Assembly: GCF_907164915.1 (NCBI RefSeq)
Contig: NC_061862.1
Location: 120,121,877 to 120,185,876 of the forward strand
Direction: 5' to 3'
DNA length: 64,000 nucleotides
Source: Impatiens glandulifera
Lineage: Eukaryota > Streptophyta > Magnoliopsida > Ericales > Balsaminaceae
The position numbers and the translations under genes were made by a program. Under the pieces are notes generated by a model. It was not told the DNA's origin and did not search any database. It saw only the letters and a list, made by a program, of their open reading frames with translations. Shown here piece by piece: positions 1 through 11,700 of this stretch; the first letter of the stretch is position 1; each line of letters begins with the position of its first letter.

Positions 1-1031
1 TCGTATTGGTATGAGGTACTAAACCCTCATTCTAAGTTGGAGCAATAGTTGTGGCGTTAAAACGAGGTGGAGTAGGAATATTTACCTCGGACTGGGCTTC
101 TTTTGTGAGGATAAGGTTTCAGTTGCTTCTTCTGGTCTTGCTATTGCACGGCTAGTGGTATTAGCGACAAATTTAGCGACTGAATTGAATCCCTTTGATG
201 GTGAAGCATGAGTGGACGGATTAAATTTTTCGAACCACCCACTGATCTTCCTCCTGCCTTCTTTGTATTGACAGTCTTTCCCCCACTCAATTGTTGGCGT
301 GTCACCTCAGAATTATACTATTTGGATTTGTTTATCTTGGTAATATATCGACCACTAAAGGCAGAAGTTATAATTTTACTAGGGTTTAGAGGGGTACCTG
401 GACTGGTGGGAATGTTTAGATGTGTCATAATCCACCCGATCTGCATTGTGAAGTCGAGACTGTGTTTGTTGTGGGAGGACACCATTTCGTACAAAGTGTT
501 AAATAAGATTAGCCCCCAGTTGATGTTATCTCCCCTAATGATGGCGCCCATCATATCAAACTTTGATTGAGTTATGATGTCAAAGTTTCCGCCCCTTGCT
601 TGTAGGGATTTAGCGGCAATGTCGCACATAACACGATATTCGCACTTTAAATCTTTCTTCTAGCCGTTGACGCTCACTGGAATGCCACTGTCGGAGAACG
701 AAGACTATGGTTTAGTTAGAGTAGTCAGAGATAGCGCTTCCGAGAAACCCCTGCTAGTAGTTGAGAGATGCAGGACTTCATCGAATAGTTGTTCTGTAAT
801 GATGAACTTCACATCATTCACCTTGGATAAAATACAAATTGCATATAGCTTTGTTGAATCAAAGAATCCACGAACCTCTTCAAGATAGAAGATAGGAGGA
901 CCTTCTAAAAAATATCTCAGGCTAGATTCCTAACGGATCTATTTATTTACTGCATCTTGATGCTTCCAGATTCATATATGGAATCAAAGTTCACCTGCAC
1001 GATATGGTTAAATAACGCATTATCTTTAGCC
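1..1031 (-). pseudogene. accessory ORF copy 1 (long type) of element A, broken
   Basis: Reading from the ATG at 1031, the product starts MAKDNALFNHIVQVNFDS, the typical N-terminus of this family, then hits stops and frameshifts. The clean part, 629-318, shows GGNFD, AIIRGDNINW and a Q-I-G-W stretch, and closely matches copy 5 in element B (GGNFD, GIIRGDKIN). The LPTEG site is eroded to an LSTTSRG-like sequence. Below 318 the reading frame becomes low-complexity and continues past the window start, as expected for the long version. The function is unknown. The domain layout is reminiscent of the 'putative plant transposon protein' domains, an unverified inference. A pyrimidine-rich leader of TCATCT repeats lies just upstream (1036-1115). 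Confidence 0.75.
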
Positions 1032-1386
1032 ATGTTTATGGATTAGAAGAAGATGAAGATGAAGATGAAAAAGAAGGATGAAGATGAAGATGCTTTTTAG
1101 AGAGAAGGCAAAGCAAAAATATTTTAGAGTTTGTATGGGAAATTTTAATCCTAGATTTCTGGCATGCATTCCATTTTAAGTGGGATATTCCAAACGTGTA
1201 TCCAACTTCCCTTATAAGTTGAACCGTCATTTTTAAAGTGCATTTCCCCAAAATGATTAAAAGAGGAAATTTGACGCTAGTTTGAAAATTATTTCCAAGG
1301 TACAATCATTACTTTTAAAATTAAATTCTTTATGACCGTTATTTAAGAAAATGACTTTTAATTATGCAAATTAATTAAAAACACTT

Positions 1387-1400
1387 AGATTTATATAAGC
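1387..1400 (-). promoter_or_regulatory. TATA box candidate for accessory ORF copy 1
   Basis: The minus strand reads GGCTTATATAAATC, followed by a transcribed-looking leader rich in TCATCTTC before the ATG at 1031. The distance to the ATG (~360 bp) is longer than for the other copies, so this assignment is weaker. Confidence 0.35.
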
Positions 1401-1619
1401 CATAACTTTATATTAAATATAGATAACTTTATAAATTTAAACTTAAGTGACCGGTTTTAAAACAAAATAACATGTTCACATTCTTCTAAACCGAAAGGAC
1501 AATGGAGGTTTAGCACAAGATCTAACGACTTGAGAATCCTAGGGTTAGTTCCTTCCTAGCATGTGTCACTTCTACCCAATGGATCCAGCTTACGACTTTT
1601 TTCTTTAGTCAAAAGGTTC

Positions 1620-2010
1620 TACGTGCAAGGTTGACGTGAAAATCAAGGAGGATCCAACCAAGCTTAGAAACATGCCACTTTAAGAATTCCGAGAATCGTT
1701 CGGTAGGAAGATCAAAAAGCCTAGTGAAATCTTCATCTTTAAGAATTAAATTTCTTCATGCCACTTTTGACAGAATGGAATCATCAACAACTTTTGCTAG
1801 GCACCTTTTTCAACTATCTCATTAGCTAATGCCCAAGCATTTTTGAAGAATTCAAAGACTTCCTCATCATGAATCACTTGAGATCCTTTGAGGAACTTTC
1901 TTAACCTAGAGTTTTCTACAGATAAAAACATTTCAAGGACCTCCTCTTCTTCAAGAGACAGAACAAAGTCGAAATCGATGATTAGGGTGTTTAACGAAAG
2001 CTTGATCCAT
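1620..2010 (-). pseudogene. accessory ORF copy 2 (short type) of element A, truncated
   Basis: The ATG at 2010 opens MDQAF, but one base of frameshift later the family signature appears: LIIDFDFVLSL, then EVLEMF and a conserved R-L-R-K-F-L. A further frameshift leads to FTRLFDLPTERFSEF, where LPTER (1696-1710) is the family LPTEG site. The match fades near 1620, before the NW motif. The N-terminus LIIDFD matches copy 4 of element B (SLIIDFDSTL), so copies 2 and 4 look like the same paralogue. It sits between RNase H and copy 1, so A carries at least two accessory ORFs in a row. Confidence 0.7.
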
Positions 2011-2092
2011 TTCAAGATTTGTGAGGGTAGAGGAAGATTCGCTTAGAGAGTTCCGAAATGGATTTATGTGAGCTGATTCTAACAAATATGTC

Positions 2093-2100
2093 TTTAAATA
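2093..2100 (-). promoter_or_regulatory. TATA box for accessory ORF copy 2
   Basis: The minus strand reads CCTATTTAAAGAC, about 85 bp before the ATG at 2010, followed by a CT-rich leader. Copies 3, 4, 5 and 7 have a TATA-like box at nearly the same distance. Confidence 0.5.
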
Positions 2101-2789
2101 GGACGGAGTTACCACTTAAGGATCATCCTAATATCTATTGGTCAAGAGAATCTAGCTGTTATTTTGGTCATAAATGTGGTCGTTAAAAGACATAGTTCTT
2201 CACGTTACCCGAGATTTGAGCTTTTTAATGTTGTAGAAGAGATAAGAGCAGATTAATTAATTAAAGCATTTTCCTCATTTTTTCTTTAAGGAAAACACTA
2301 CCGAAATGGTCACATAAATAACTGGTCCGTTTTCTGCATGTCTTTTCCCAAGGGACAGAATATTTTATTTTGAAGAGAAACTGAATCGATCGGTTTTGTT
2401 CAAATTCAAAATAGTTGGTCGGCTTGAGCTCCAGATTGCTCCATTTTTTACATGTATCCTAATTGAGTGATATTTATTAATTTCAAAATGGGAAAAATGC
2501 CCGGTTTAATCTACATATAATTATTTATCTTCTATACTTATGCAAGTGAAAGTTTTTAGAAAATCGAAAATCTGAATATCCGACCGGTTTGAGAAAATAC
2601 TTAAACTTTTTAAAAGCCCATCAGTTTAAGAGAGTACCAAGATCATATTTTTATGCTGTTGAGATATTTTTAGAAGCGAAGGCTTCTCCCAAAAAATATT
2701 CCCGATTTTTCATGAAAGATGACTTATTTTTGAAAAGGAGGGAGTTTCTTCCTAAATGCATGCCGGTATTTTTAAAATAATTTAGTTAA
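2101..2789 (-). other. non-coding spacer between RNase H and accessory ORFs (A)
   Basis: No coding signal on either strand. The plus-strand ORF at 2589-2780 has no recognisable domain and is opposite the spacer. The equivalent stretch in element B is 29600-30170. Confidence 0.5.
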
Positions 2790-4300
2790 TATCAGCAAGT
2801 CCTAGGATGTTTCTAAAGTAAGAAAACTTAGTCTCCTAGAGTTGATTGGTGAATATGTTGGCCACTTGATGATCAGTTGACACATATTCCATCCGAATAT
2901 GCTTATCTGTCACATGGTCCTGAATGAAATGATGTCAGATATCGATATATTTGTTCCTCAAGTGTAACACCAGGTTATATGTTATGACAATGGCACTCGT
3001 GTTGTCATAAAAGATCGGAGACTCCACAACCTCGATACTGAAATCCCTTAGTTATTGTTGAATCTAGAGTAGTTGAGCAACGCAACTACCGACTGCAAGA
3101 TACTCTGCCTCTATTGTTGAAGTTTCAATGGATGTTTTCTTCTTTTTGTACCAGGACACGAGTTGGTGACCTAGGAACTGACAAGTTCCGCTGGTACTCT
3201 TTATGTCCACTTTACATCTTGCATAGTCTGCATCGGAATAACTTATTAGATTGAAATAGGAATCTTTTGGATACCATAGTCCCATGTTTTGAGTTCCTTT
3301 AAGATATTTTAATATTCTCTTAGCCGCAACATAATAAGATTGTTTGGGGTTGACCTTGAATCTCCCGTAGACTCCTACCGCGAATAGAATATTAGGTCAA
3401 CCTACTGCTAGGTAGAGAAGAGTGCAAATTATTCCACGATAAGCAGTATTGTCAACGCTTTGACCATCTTCATCCTTGTCAAGCTTAATCGAGGAACTCA
3501 TTGGTATTTAGGTAGAAGAACAACTCTCCATGCCAAACTTCTTTAATAGCTCCTTTATATACTTGGCCTGATTGATGAAAGTTCTCCCTTCAATTTGGCA
3601 AACTTGAAGGACCAAAAAAATAATTTTAGCTCGCACATCATACTCATTTCAATCTTATTTATTATCAAAATAAAAATTTTCACACAATTTAGGGTTAGTT
3701 AACCCCAAAATAATATCATTAACACAAATTTGTACAAGTAAGATATGCTCATCTTTCTCAAATATAAATAATGTCTTATCTATGGATCCTATGGTAAAAT
3801 CATGATAAAAAAAACTTGACTAGTCATATAATGCCTTATCCTGTTTATAAACATGACTAATAAATGTAGGATTCTTAAAATTCGGGGGTTGCTCAACATA
3901 AACTTCCTCATTGATTATACCATTTTGAAAAGCACTCTTAACATCCATTTAAAAAACTTTGAAATTTTTAAAAGCAGAAAATACTAGAAAGATTATAATG
4001 ACCTCTAATCTGGCGACATGAGCTAATGTCTCTTTGAAGTCAATTTCTTCTTCCTATTTGTAGACTTGGGCAACTAGTCTAGCCTTGTTCATTGTAACCA
4101 AACTGTCTTATTTATTCCGAAAGACCCATATAGTTCCAATGACAGATTGATTAACTGGTCTTTGAACTAGATGCCAAACTTTATTCCTCTCAAATTGGTT
4201 TAGTTACTCTTGCATTTCTAAAATCCAATCAGGGTCAAGCAATGTTTCATCCACCTTTTTAGATTCAATATGTGAGATGAAAGTAGAATTTTCATATTCT
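2790..4300 (-). pseudogene. copia reverse transcriptase-RNase H of element A
   Basis: From 4300 downwards the minus strand reads the copia RT. MDVKSAFQNGIINEEV is near 3955-3895. The catalytic YVDD box is replaced by CVND near 3735-3720, so one catalytic aspartate is lost. RNase H follows: GLWYPKDSYFNLISYSDADYA and the SxxTxEAEYLA-like T-I-E-A-E-Y-L-A are readable in 3285-3064. The C-terminal HxxxD region and the terminal F-R-N-I-L-G-L-A-D peptide end near 2790. Several frameshifts and stops (for example at 3420 and 3510) break the frame. In a live element this enzyme copies element RNA into DNA in the virus-like particle; this copy cannot. Confidence 0.85.
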
Positions 4301-4559
4301 TCTAATAGTTGATGTCTGGTCCTAATAGGTGTAGAGGGGTTACCCATGATTAGCTCGGGAGGATGATTTTTATTCTATTTGAGGTTCGGTCTTGAAATGC
4401 TTTCTGACCGACCAATTATTTTATCATGATTTGACTGACTGGTACGCTGATCAATGTCAGAACGACCGGTTTCCTCGGCAATATCTGAGCCGTCAACTAC
4501 TTGTTGTGGAGCAACTTGATCTGGCTGAACTTCGGCGTTATTAACCGTTTGGTCATAGA

Positions 4560-5480
4560 CAATTCTTTGGTAGATTTAAATTTAATCTTCACTATCAGAT
4601 AGGATATTGATATTCTCCAATCTGTTAGATAAATCAATGGTTATGGAAGTGTTACTTTCACCAAATTCATCAAATATAATATGGGATGATTCTTCAACAG
4701 TAAGAGTTCTATTATTATAAACTCTATATACTTTACTAACTGTAGAATATCCTAGCATAATACCAACATAATATTTAACATTAAAAGCATTAAAATAGTT
4801 TTCCTATTGTTGTGGATGTAACACTTACAACAAAAGATCCTAAAATACCAGATATTAGGAACTTTATCATGGTAAATCTCAAAGGGAATTTTACTAAATC
4901 GTTTATTTATCATGGACCAATTTTGGGTATGACATGCTGTATTGATAGCTTCTGCCCAAAGTATTTGAGCTACACTTGAATCTGCTATCATGGATTTGGA
5001 AGCTTATTTAAGAGTTCTATTTCTTCTTTTAGCTAAGCCATTTTGTTGAGGGGTTTTAACACTATACAACATATGTCTAATACCAGATTCCTCAAGGTAA
5101 GAAGTAAAAGTTCTATTAGTGAATTCGGTGCTTCTATCACTTCTAATTTTTTTAACACGTACAAAATTTTCATTTTGTACTCTTTTAAGCATTTTAATTA
5201 AATTTAGGGTTGCTTTATCTTTGGAAACTAAGAAAATAAATCAAGTAAACATAGAATAATCATCAATCATTACTAGTGTGTACTTCATTCCTCTTAGGCT
5301 GGTTACTTTAACCGGACCGAAAATGTCCATGTGTAGAAGTTCTAAACATCTGTTTGATTGATTATTTCATTTACTTTTGAAAGTTGATTTGATTTGTTTG
5401 CCCATATTGCAAGCAAAGCAAACCTCGTCTTTTAAAAACTTAATGCTATGAATACCTTGAACTAACTCTTTAGTACAAAT
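4560..5480 (-). pseudogene. copia integrase of element A
   Basis: The HHCC zinc-binding N-terminus is partly readable (ends C-F-A-C-N-M-G-K-Q-I-K near 5425-5395). The DDE core follows: I-R-S-D-R-S-T-E-F near 5160 keeps the second Asp. The catalytic Glu of the PQQNGVAERRNRT-type motif is replaced by Lys (TPQQNGLAKRRNRT, 5050-5010). The next helix WAEAINTACHTQN is at 4955-4915. Frameshifts separate the pieces. Normally this integrase inserts element DNA into chromosomes; loss of the catalytic Glu alone would inactivate it. Confidence 0.85.
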
Positions 5481-5589
5481 ATAATTGATTGTTTTAAATT
5501 TTAAATTATTTAACCTTTTATGCCACAACTAGTTTTGGTCGCTTTTAGAAATCATGTAAATAGAGTTATCAGAATTATTTTAACATTTT

Positions 5590-6000
5590 ACTTTATAAAT
5601 GGTTTCTAACCTATGCCCTGTCAACAAAGTACTTCCCTAATAATTCTTAACTAGACATGCTTATTTATGAAATTCAACAGTTTATCCTATGTCACACATT
5701 TGACTTATGCTACGCAAGTTATAAAAAAAAATTTCAACATGTAGCACATTATTTATTGTTTGGTTTCCATGGACAATCTTACCCTTGCCTACAGCCTTAC
5801 CCTTAGTGTTGTCACCGAAAATTATCTTTGAACTAGATTCTTTCACAATATCGGTTAGCAGCGTGTTATTTCCAGTCATGTGCCTTGAACATCCATTGTT
5901 CATGTACTATTCCGAATCCTCCAAGTATTTAACCAGTTTACCCTACAAAATACAACTATTTACACCTTTTGGTACCCACATTTAATTGGGTCGACGACTA
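5590..6000 (-). pseudogene. copia protease and pre-integrase segment of element A
   Basis: 5903-5682 reads NNGCSRHMTGN, where copia proteases have DSGCSRHMTGN. The catalytic aspartate is therefore Asn. It is followed by the usual I-I-F-G-D-N and LHVE...NLRSISQMCD blocks. Upstream (5990-5905) is the shared linker that ends VNS..GKLVKYLEDSE. Confidence 0.8.
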
Positions 6001-6888
6001 ATTAGTTCCTTAGGAATCTATACTTGTCTTACTTTGATGGTTCTCCTAGTGCTCGTCTTAATAATTTTACATGAATTAGGCTTGACATCTCCCTGTATGC
6101 CTCTAGATGAGTCATCATGTTTTAAAAGGAGGTTTTGAGAGTAACTTTTTGGACTTTTCTCATGTACATGTCCATCCGACTGACTGGCTCTCCTTCTCTC
6201 AAGACTAAGCCATCGTGAATAATTAGTTGGTCAACAAATTTTAGTTCCTTTTTAATTCTCGACTCATCTATATCATGATTTTCTTCATTATTGGTTGATG
6301 TACCCTTAATAAAGATTATGAGAGGAAACTTGCAATTCTTGGGTCTCAACTCTTTATGTGACGTACCGGGATTGTTGTTTTTGTTGCCTAGACTGAACTT
6401 GCAATTAACAAGTCTCTAATGACCTGTCATCTGGCTCACAACATCTCTAGATTTCGACAATTCATCAATTACATATTTGGTTCTTTCGTTTTCCTCAGTT
6501 AACAATTGAACAGTCTCCTTGAGCTCTTCATTCTCAAAAGATTGTTCAACTGTTCTACCAGTTTGGTTATCTGACTGAGTTGATACGAGACTAGACAAAT
6601 TCTTGTACTCAATACCATGTCATTGAGTGCAATAATCAGATCTTCTTAGGTAAATTCCTTAGAGGCAAAGTCGAATACCTCTTCGTCATTTACCATGAAG
6701 CATCTGACTTCTTCATTGTCATTGTCTAAATCTCTATGACACCATTTGCTTCCGCCATCATCAGCGAGCAACACTTTATGGACCTCCTTATTGTGTTTGG
6801 ATGGTTGACAGTCCTCCCTTGGTTTCTAATCGGTCGACCTTTTATCATCTATTCTTGGTTTCCGGCACTCCGACTTGTAGTGACCATA
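6001..6888 (-). pseudogene. gag zinc-knuckle end and acidic/coiled spacer of element A
   Basis: From 6888 the frame reads GHYKSECRK (end of a CCHC knuckle), an acidic linker with F-D-F-A-S-K-E-F-T and L-N-D-M-V, then a coiled-coil-like stretch (NEELKETVQLLTEENERTKYV, 6598-6416) and a VWIPKEL-type tail near 6020. The same order occurs in B, C and D, so this spacer is a family hallmark. The element starts here by truncation. Confidence 0.75.
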
Positions 6889-7204
6889 GAGAAACTAAAA
6901 TTGTGATCATCTTGACTTGTTCATCCAACAAAAGAAAGACGATAAGATTGTGGATCCTGAGAAGTGGAATACATTGTGTAAGGGGTTGAAGAACGAGATG
7001 CTTCATTCATTGTAGTGATTACTGTAAACTGTGGACTTAATGCAGAACTATTGGTTGTCAATCCAATTGAACTATCAGGAAAATGAATTTATAGATTTTT
7101 TTAATAATGTTGAAAGATGTTGTATATTAAAATGTATGTATGAAAGACTCTTCTTTCTTTTTTAAATTTTATTTATTTTTCCTTATGGAAGTGGAGATTG
7201 GATA
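6889..7204. other. unassigned sequence
   Basis: This lies between the truncated end of element A and the CACTA end. Short open frames exist on both strands, but no domain is recognisable. It may be internal CACTA sequence. Confidence 0.3.
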
Positions 7205-7356
7205 TCTACTAATCGTCGTTGCAATTAAGACAACAACGAGGAGACTTCTTCCGATTGAGAGCGATTGACATATGACCAATCGCTATAGGCCTATAGAGAT
7301 TGGTTTGGAGGTTAATAGCGATTGGTTTACCATTCGCTATAGGGTTTTTTACTAGT
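7205..7356 (-). mobile_element. terminal part of a CACTA (En/Spm-type) DNA transposon
   Basis: The minus strand from 7356 begins CACTAGTAAAAAACCCTATA, the typical CACTA terminal inverted repeat. Subterminal repeats follow, with ATAGCGATTGG / CCAATCGCTAT in both orientations (7260-7340). CACTA elements make 3-bp target duplications; TCA at 7357-7359 would be one side. The opposite terminus was not found in the window, so the element is truncated or very diverged. Confidence 0.55.
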
Positions 7357-7369
7357 GTCAATAGTCTCA

Positions 7370-8775
7370 TCGTGTTGGACTTTTCGTGTGTCAACAAATC
7401 CAAGAGCGATCAATCTCGTTTCGAAAGTCAAGGGCCTCATCATGTTGGACTTGTCATTTGTTAATAGATCAAGGAGAGATCTATCTCATTTCCAGCAGCC
7501 TCAGCATGCTGGATTCGTCATGTGTCAATAGATTTAGGCGTGATCTTTTTTTCTCGAAGACCAACATCCTTAGCATATTGGACCCATCATATATTAATAG
7601 ATCTTGATGCAATTTGTTTTTCTCTTCGAGCTAGCAACCTCAACGTGCTGGATTCATTTTTTGTGCACGAACTGTCATCCCTAGTGTTCCAGATTTTTTT
7701 TGTCCCTTTCATGAACCAGCAGTCGCATCGTGCTGTGTTCGTTTATTTAATTTAAAGAACTGACAGTCATAGTGTGCCATTTTTGTTTATGTTCTTTTCA
7801 TGAACCAACAACCTCAACTTGATGGATTCATTTGTTCTGTTCCACGAACCGGAAGCCCTGGCGTGCCAGATTCGTTTGTGTCCCTTTTTCGTGAAATAAT
7901 AGCATCAGCGTGCTGGATTTATTTATTTTATTTCACGAACTAGAAGCTTCAGCGTGTTCGATTCATTTGTTTTGTTTCACGAACCGACAGCCCTGGCGTG
8001 CCAGATTTGTTGATGTACCTTTCATGAACCAGAATCCTCATCGTGCTGGGTTCATTTGTTTCATTTCATGAGCCGGTAGCCTTACCGTGTCAGATTCGAT
8101 TGTGTCCCTCCCTTTCATGAATAAGTAGCCTCGGTATGCTAAGTTCATTTGTTTCATATCACGAGACGACAACCCTAGCATGCCAAATTCGATTGTGTCC
8201 CTTTGATGAACCAACCTTAGTGTTCTGGATTCATTTGTTTCATTTCACGAGTCGACTTCCCTAAAATACCAGATTTTTTATGTCCCTTTGCTGAAATAAC
8301 AACTTCATCGTGCTAATTTCATTTGTTTCATTTCACAAACTGACAACCCTAATGTGATGAATTCGTTTGTGTACCTTTCATGAACTAGCAGTTTCAGCGT
8401 GCTGGATTAATTTGTTTCATTTCACGAACCATCAGCCTTAGCATGTCGGATTCATTTATTTCATTTCATGATCCAACCACTTCAATGTTCTGAGTTCATT
8501 TGTTTCATTATATGAACCAACAATCCTATTGTGTTGGGTTCATTCATTTATTTCATTTCATGAATATACATCCCTTGTGTGTTGGGTTCATTTGTTTCTT
8601 GACATGAACTAGAAGCCTTACGGTGCCAAGTTTATTTATTCTAATTCATAAATCGTCAACCTTTGTGTGCCAGTTTCTTTTTAAAGTGTTACATGAATCA
8701 ACAGACCCGACGTGTTGAATTCATTGTCCGTATTGTTTCATGGGTTGGTAGTTGGAGCGTGCTGGATTCTATGTT
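7370..8775. repeat. minisatellite, ~45-bp units in ~90-bp pairs
   Basis: A GTGCTGGATTCATTTGTTTC unit alternates with a GTGCCAGATTCGTTTGTGTC unit, each followed by a (TTT)CATGAACC or CACGAACC linker. The pair repeats roughly every 90 bp for about 1.4 kb (~30 diverged monomers). The first few units (7370-7650) are longer (~75 bp) because they carry an extra TCAATAGATC-like segment. Divergence between units is high, so the array is old. No coding role is seen. Confidence 0.75.
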
Positions 8776-11700
8776 ACCACATATGTTTTTAATTTTCTTG
8801 TTGATATGATAAATTTGAATCTTCTTCAAATTGCTCATTGTCCTTCGACATGAGAATTTGATAATTGTCAATTATCGCTCATTTTCTCATTGATATGAGT
8901 ACTCGTTATTTTCTTACCCATAAAGTTGCTCATACATCTTATAATGTGAGAACTTAATTATCTAGATGATGTTTTACCATCTGATCAATGAAACATTATT
9001 TGATACGTTATTTTCTTACGGTTCTCTTGAAATGTAAGAAATAAACATCTTAAAAAAAATTTCTCATTTATGATTTTGGTAGGCTTTCGTTAATAAGAAT
9101 ATCGAAATATATGTGTAGAAAATATTTTAACTCTCATCTTAGTGTGAATTTTGGTTAACAAGATTCAAATTCTACTTTTTTCATCGATGTAATTCCTAGA
9201 TCATCGTGATCAGGTAATCGGTGAAACGCAAGATATGCCACAACACAAGGTTTAAGACTTATTATTGATTGTCTTTTATATGTAAGATAGAACTGCCAAA
9301 TACATCGTCTTATGGATGTATAGGGAGTCTCTATACAAGAACACGTGATTATAAAATTCCATGCTTGTGTATATTGATATTTTTTACATGTATTAGTTGG
9401 AATGTTACTATTGTCACATAATTAATTCCTCAAAATACATCATTGTCAAGAAAAGATAAAGCAGAATAGAAGATGCACGACCTATGTTGTATATTTTCTT
9501 CTCTTCTTTAACATTTTACATGTTGGGGTTATAAAATTTATGCTTATATGATCAGTCTTGGCCACACTTTTTGCAAAATGAGAGATCATCTTCTCCAAAC
9601 TCTATACAAGAGGGGTATTCTGTAAACACTCAATGTTTACACTCCAAAATTATAAAGGGTGTTCCCAATTTAGTATGATGTTCATACTTGATTATTGAAC
9701 CTAGAGAACAAAATTTTTTAAAAAATCACTTTTTGAATTTTTCTCGGAAGGACCCTTGATTAGCGGTCCAAACACAAATTTCCAAAAATATACGAGTTTC
9801 ATATGTTTTTATACGTTCAGAAAGACCGTCTTGAAAAATAATGATCTTTGATTGTAATATTGTTGTTGGACAAAATGTGCCGAACAACCAGTTCGAGATA
9901 TATTTGTGTGTCCAAACATCAATTTTCAAAAAGAGATGGAATTTAGGAAACCTAAAATTTTAGATTGACCAGTTCAAAAAATTCTTGAATTTTGAGTATA
10001 ATATTGATGCTGACGATTTTGTGTAAGAGACCTTCAAAAAGGCAAAAAACATCAAAACTGAGTTGTAACAAGCGAGTCGGGAGAGAGTCAAGATGGGTCA
10101 ATATACCAGGATTGGTACCTAAAAATATTTAACAAACGTGCATGCTAACGCCAGGTGTGCGGTTAATTTAAAAATCTTTCAAAACCATGTGTTTGTGGTT
10201 GATTTATATTGATGAAAATCTTGGAGGATCTCCGACTTCAAAAAAAATCACCCAGGATTCTATACTGAATGGATTTAGGTTTTCTTGAATGTTTTGGAAA
10301 GTTGGTAGAGTCTTCTACCATGTTGATTTGTACCATGAATAACGTTGATGCTTTTAACCCCCTCGAATCGGTAGTTGAAGACGATACGACCAAGATAGGA
10401 TGAAACTGGAAATGTCCTTCGTATTTAATGCATAACTAATACTATATTTTTTAGTTTTTGTATTGTAACCTATGGTTGGAAGCCTAAGACGTAGACCGTT
10501 TGGAATGGAAGCGGTACCGCGTCTCCATTCAACGACTAAGGTGTTAAATTTAGCCCGACAATCCGATGCAAGTTCACCCATTTTGTTCTAGGAGCGAACT
10601 GGATTATAGAATGACTTAAAAAATTCATATCTTTTGTTTGCCTAAACTAGTTTCAGAAAACGAAGATACCATTGGAAAGATATTTGAGTTAGCTTTCATT
10701 TGATATCAAATAGTGCCATGGTTCTAAATAAAGCCCACGTGAGGTCATCTGTAAACCAAGTTGTTCACTTCGAGACCTTCGTTGTTCCATCGAGATTTGC
10801 TTGGACCTTCTGACAGTCTTGAAGATTTCTTCTAATACCAAAGTGGAAGTTAACAACCTCATATTTCCTACGCATACTAGATCAGCCTTAATAGTGGCCT
10901 GAGTCAAAAGTGATTATCATTTAAAGTTTTGGTTGATCCGAATGGCAAAAAACCGAAAACACAAAAAGGCCTAACTTTAAAAAATCGTAACTCGGTCTAC
11001 ACTGAACCATTTTGAAGAGTGACCTGTTATATATAAGGAAAAAAAGCCTAGACGCATGAGTGAAGGAATTAAAGTCAGTTCAAGTCAATAAAGTAGTTGT
11101 TAGTTTTATTAAATTCGTAATTCCTAAGTTAGCCTTTACCTCATTTAATTGAGAGAGGATTGATCATTTGTTAAATACCATTTGAGAGAAAGAGAGAGAG
11201 AGTCTTGGACAAAAAGAAACCATTTGAAGAACATTCAGAAGGTGATTACAACGAGTCTTCATAGATTCCATCGAAGATCTTCTAATTGTGATTCTTCTTT
11301 ATTCTTGTAGCTTCAGGTAGATTCTCTTGTTCTAATGACATTGTAATACTTATTGAACGTCCGGTCTGAACACCGATGTCGATGATTGTTGAACAACAGT
11401 TTGATTAACTAATTTTTGTTTGGTCTTAATTCATTGAATAATTGTCTGAATTGTTGTCTGATTGTTGGTTAAACCTAGCGACTAAAGTCCATAAGTAGTT
11501 GAGTCTAGTTTTAGGAAGAGGCTAGGTCAGGACTCTCTCGTTTTTTAAGTCTAAAATTCACTCCATTCTTCAAACTTTGGTTGCCGGAGGAAGGACTGTC
11601 GATCGGGAATTCATTGACATTCCAAGAGTCTTCGTCGGCGTGACAATGGAACAATAAAAATTCTAGACAACGAGAAATGCTTTGGTGCAAACCATGAAGT

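Larger units (their letters stand above)
1..6888 (-). mobile_element. Ty1/copia retrotransposon A, 5'-truncated and decayed
   Basis: On the minus strand the order is the Gag zinc-knuckle end, a Gag spacer, protease, integrase, reverse transcriptase, RNase H and then two accessory ORFs that run off the window start. Protease-integrase-RT-RNase H is the copia order. The element begins abruptly at about 6888 inside the zinc knuckle (GHYKSEC), so the rest of gag, the PBS and the 5' LTR are missing. The 3' LTR would lie before position 1. Stops and frameshifts occur throughout, so it cannot be autonomous. Its pol and accessory modules are clearly related to element B at 21326-37530. Confidence 0.9.

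Noticed and set aside
208..570. 120-codon plus-strand ORF
   Set aside because: It is antisense to accessory ORF copy 1, whose peptide matches the family.
1036..1305. 89-codon minus-strand ORF ending in poly-Ser
   Set aside because: It is the TCATCT-rich leader upstream of copy 1, with no family match.
2589..2780. 63-codon plus-strand ORF
   Set aside because: No domain; lies in the non-coding spacer of element A.
10354..10907. Two minus-strand ORFs as host exons
   Set aside because: Different frames, no recognisable domain or splice context, and surrounded by repeat-like DNA.
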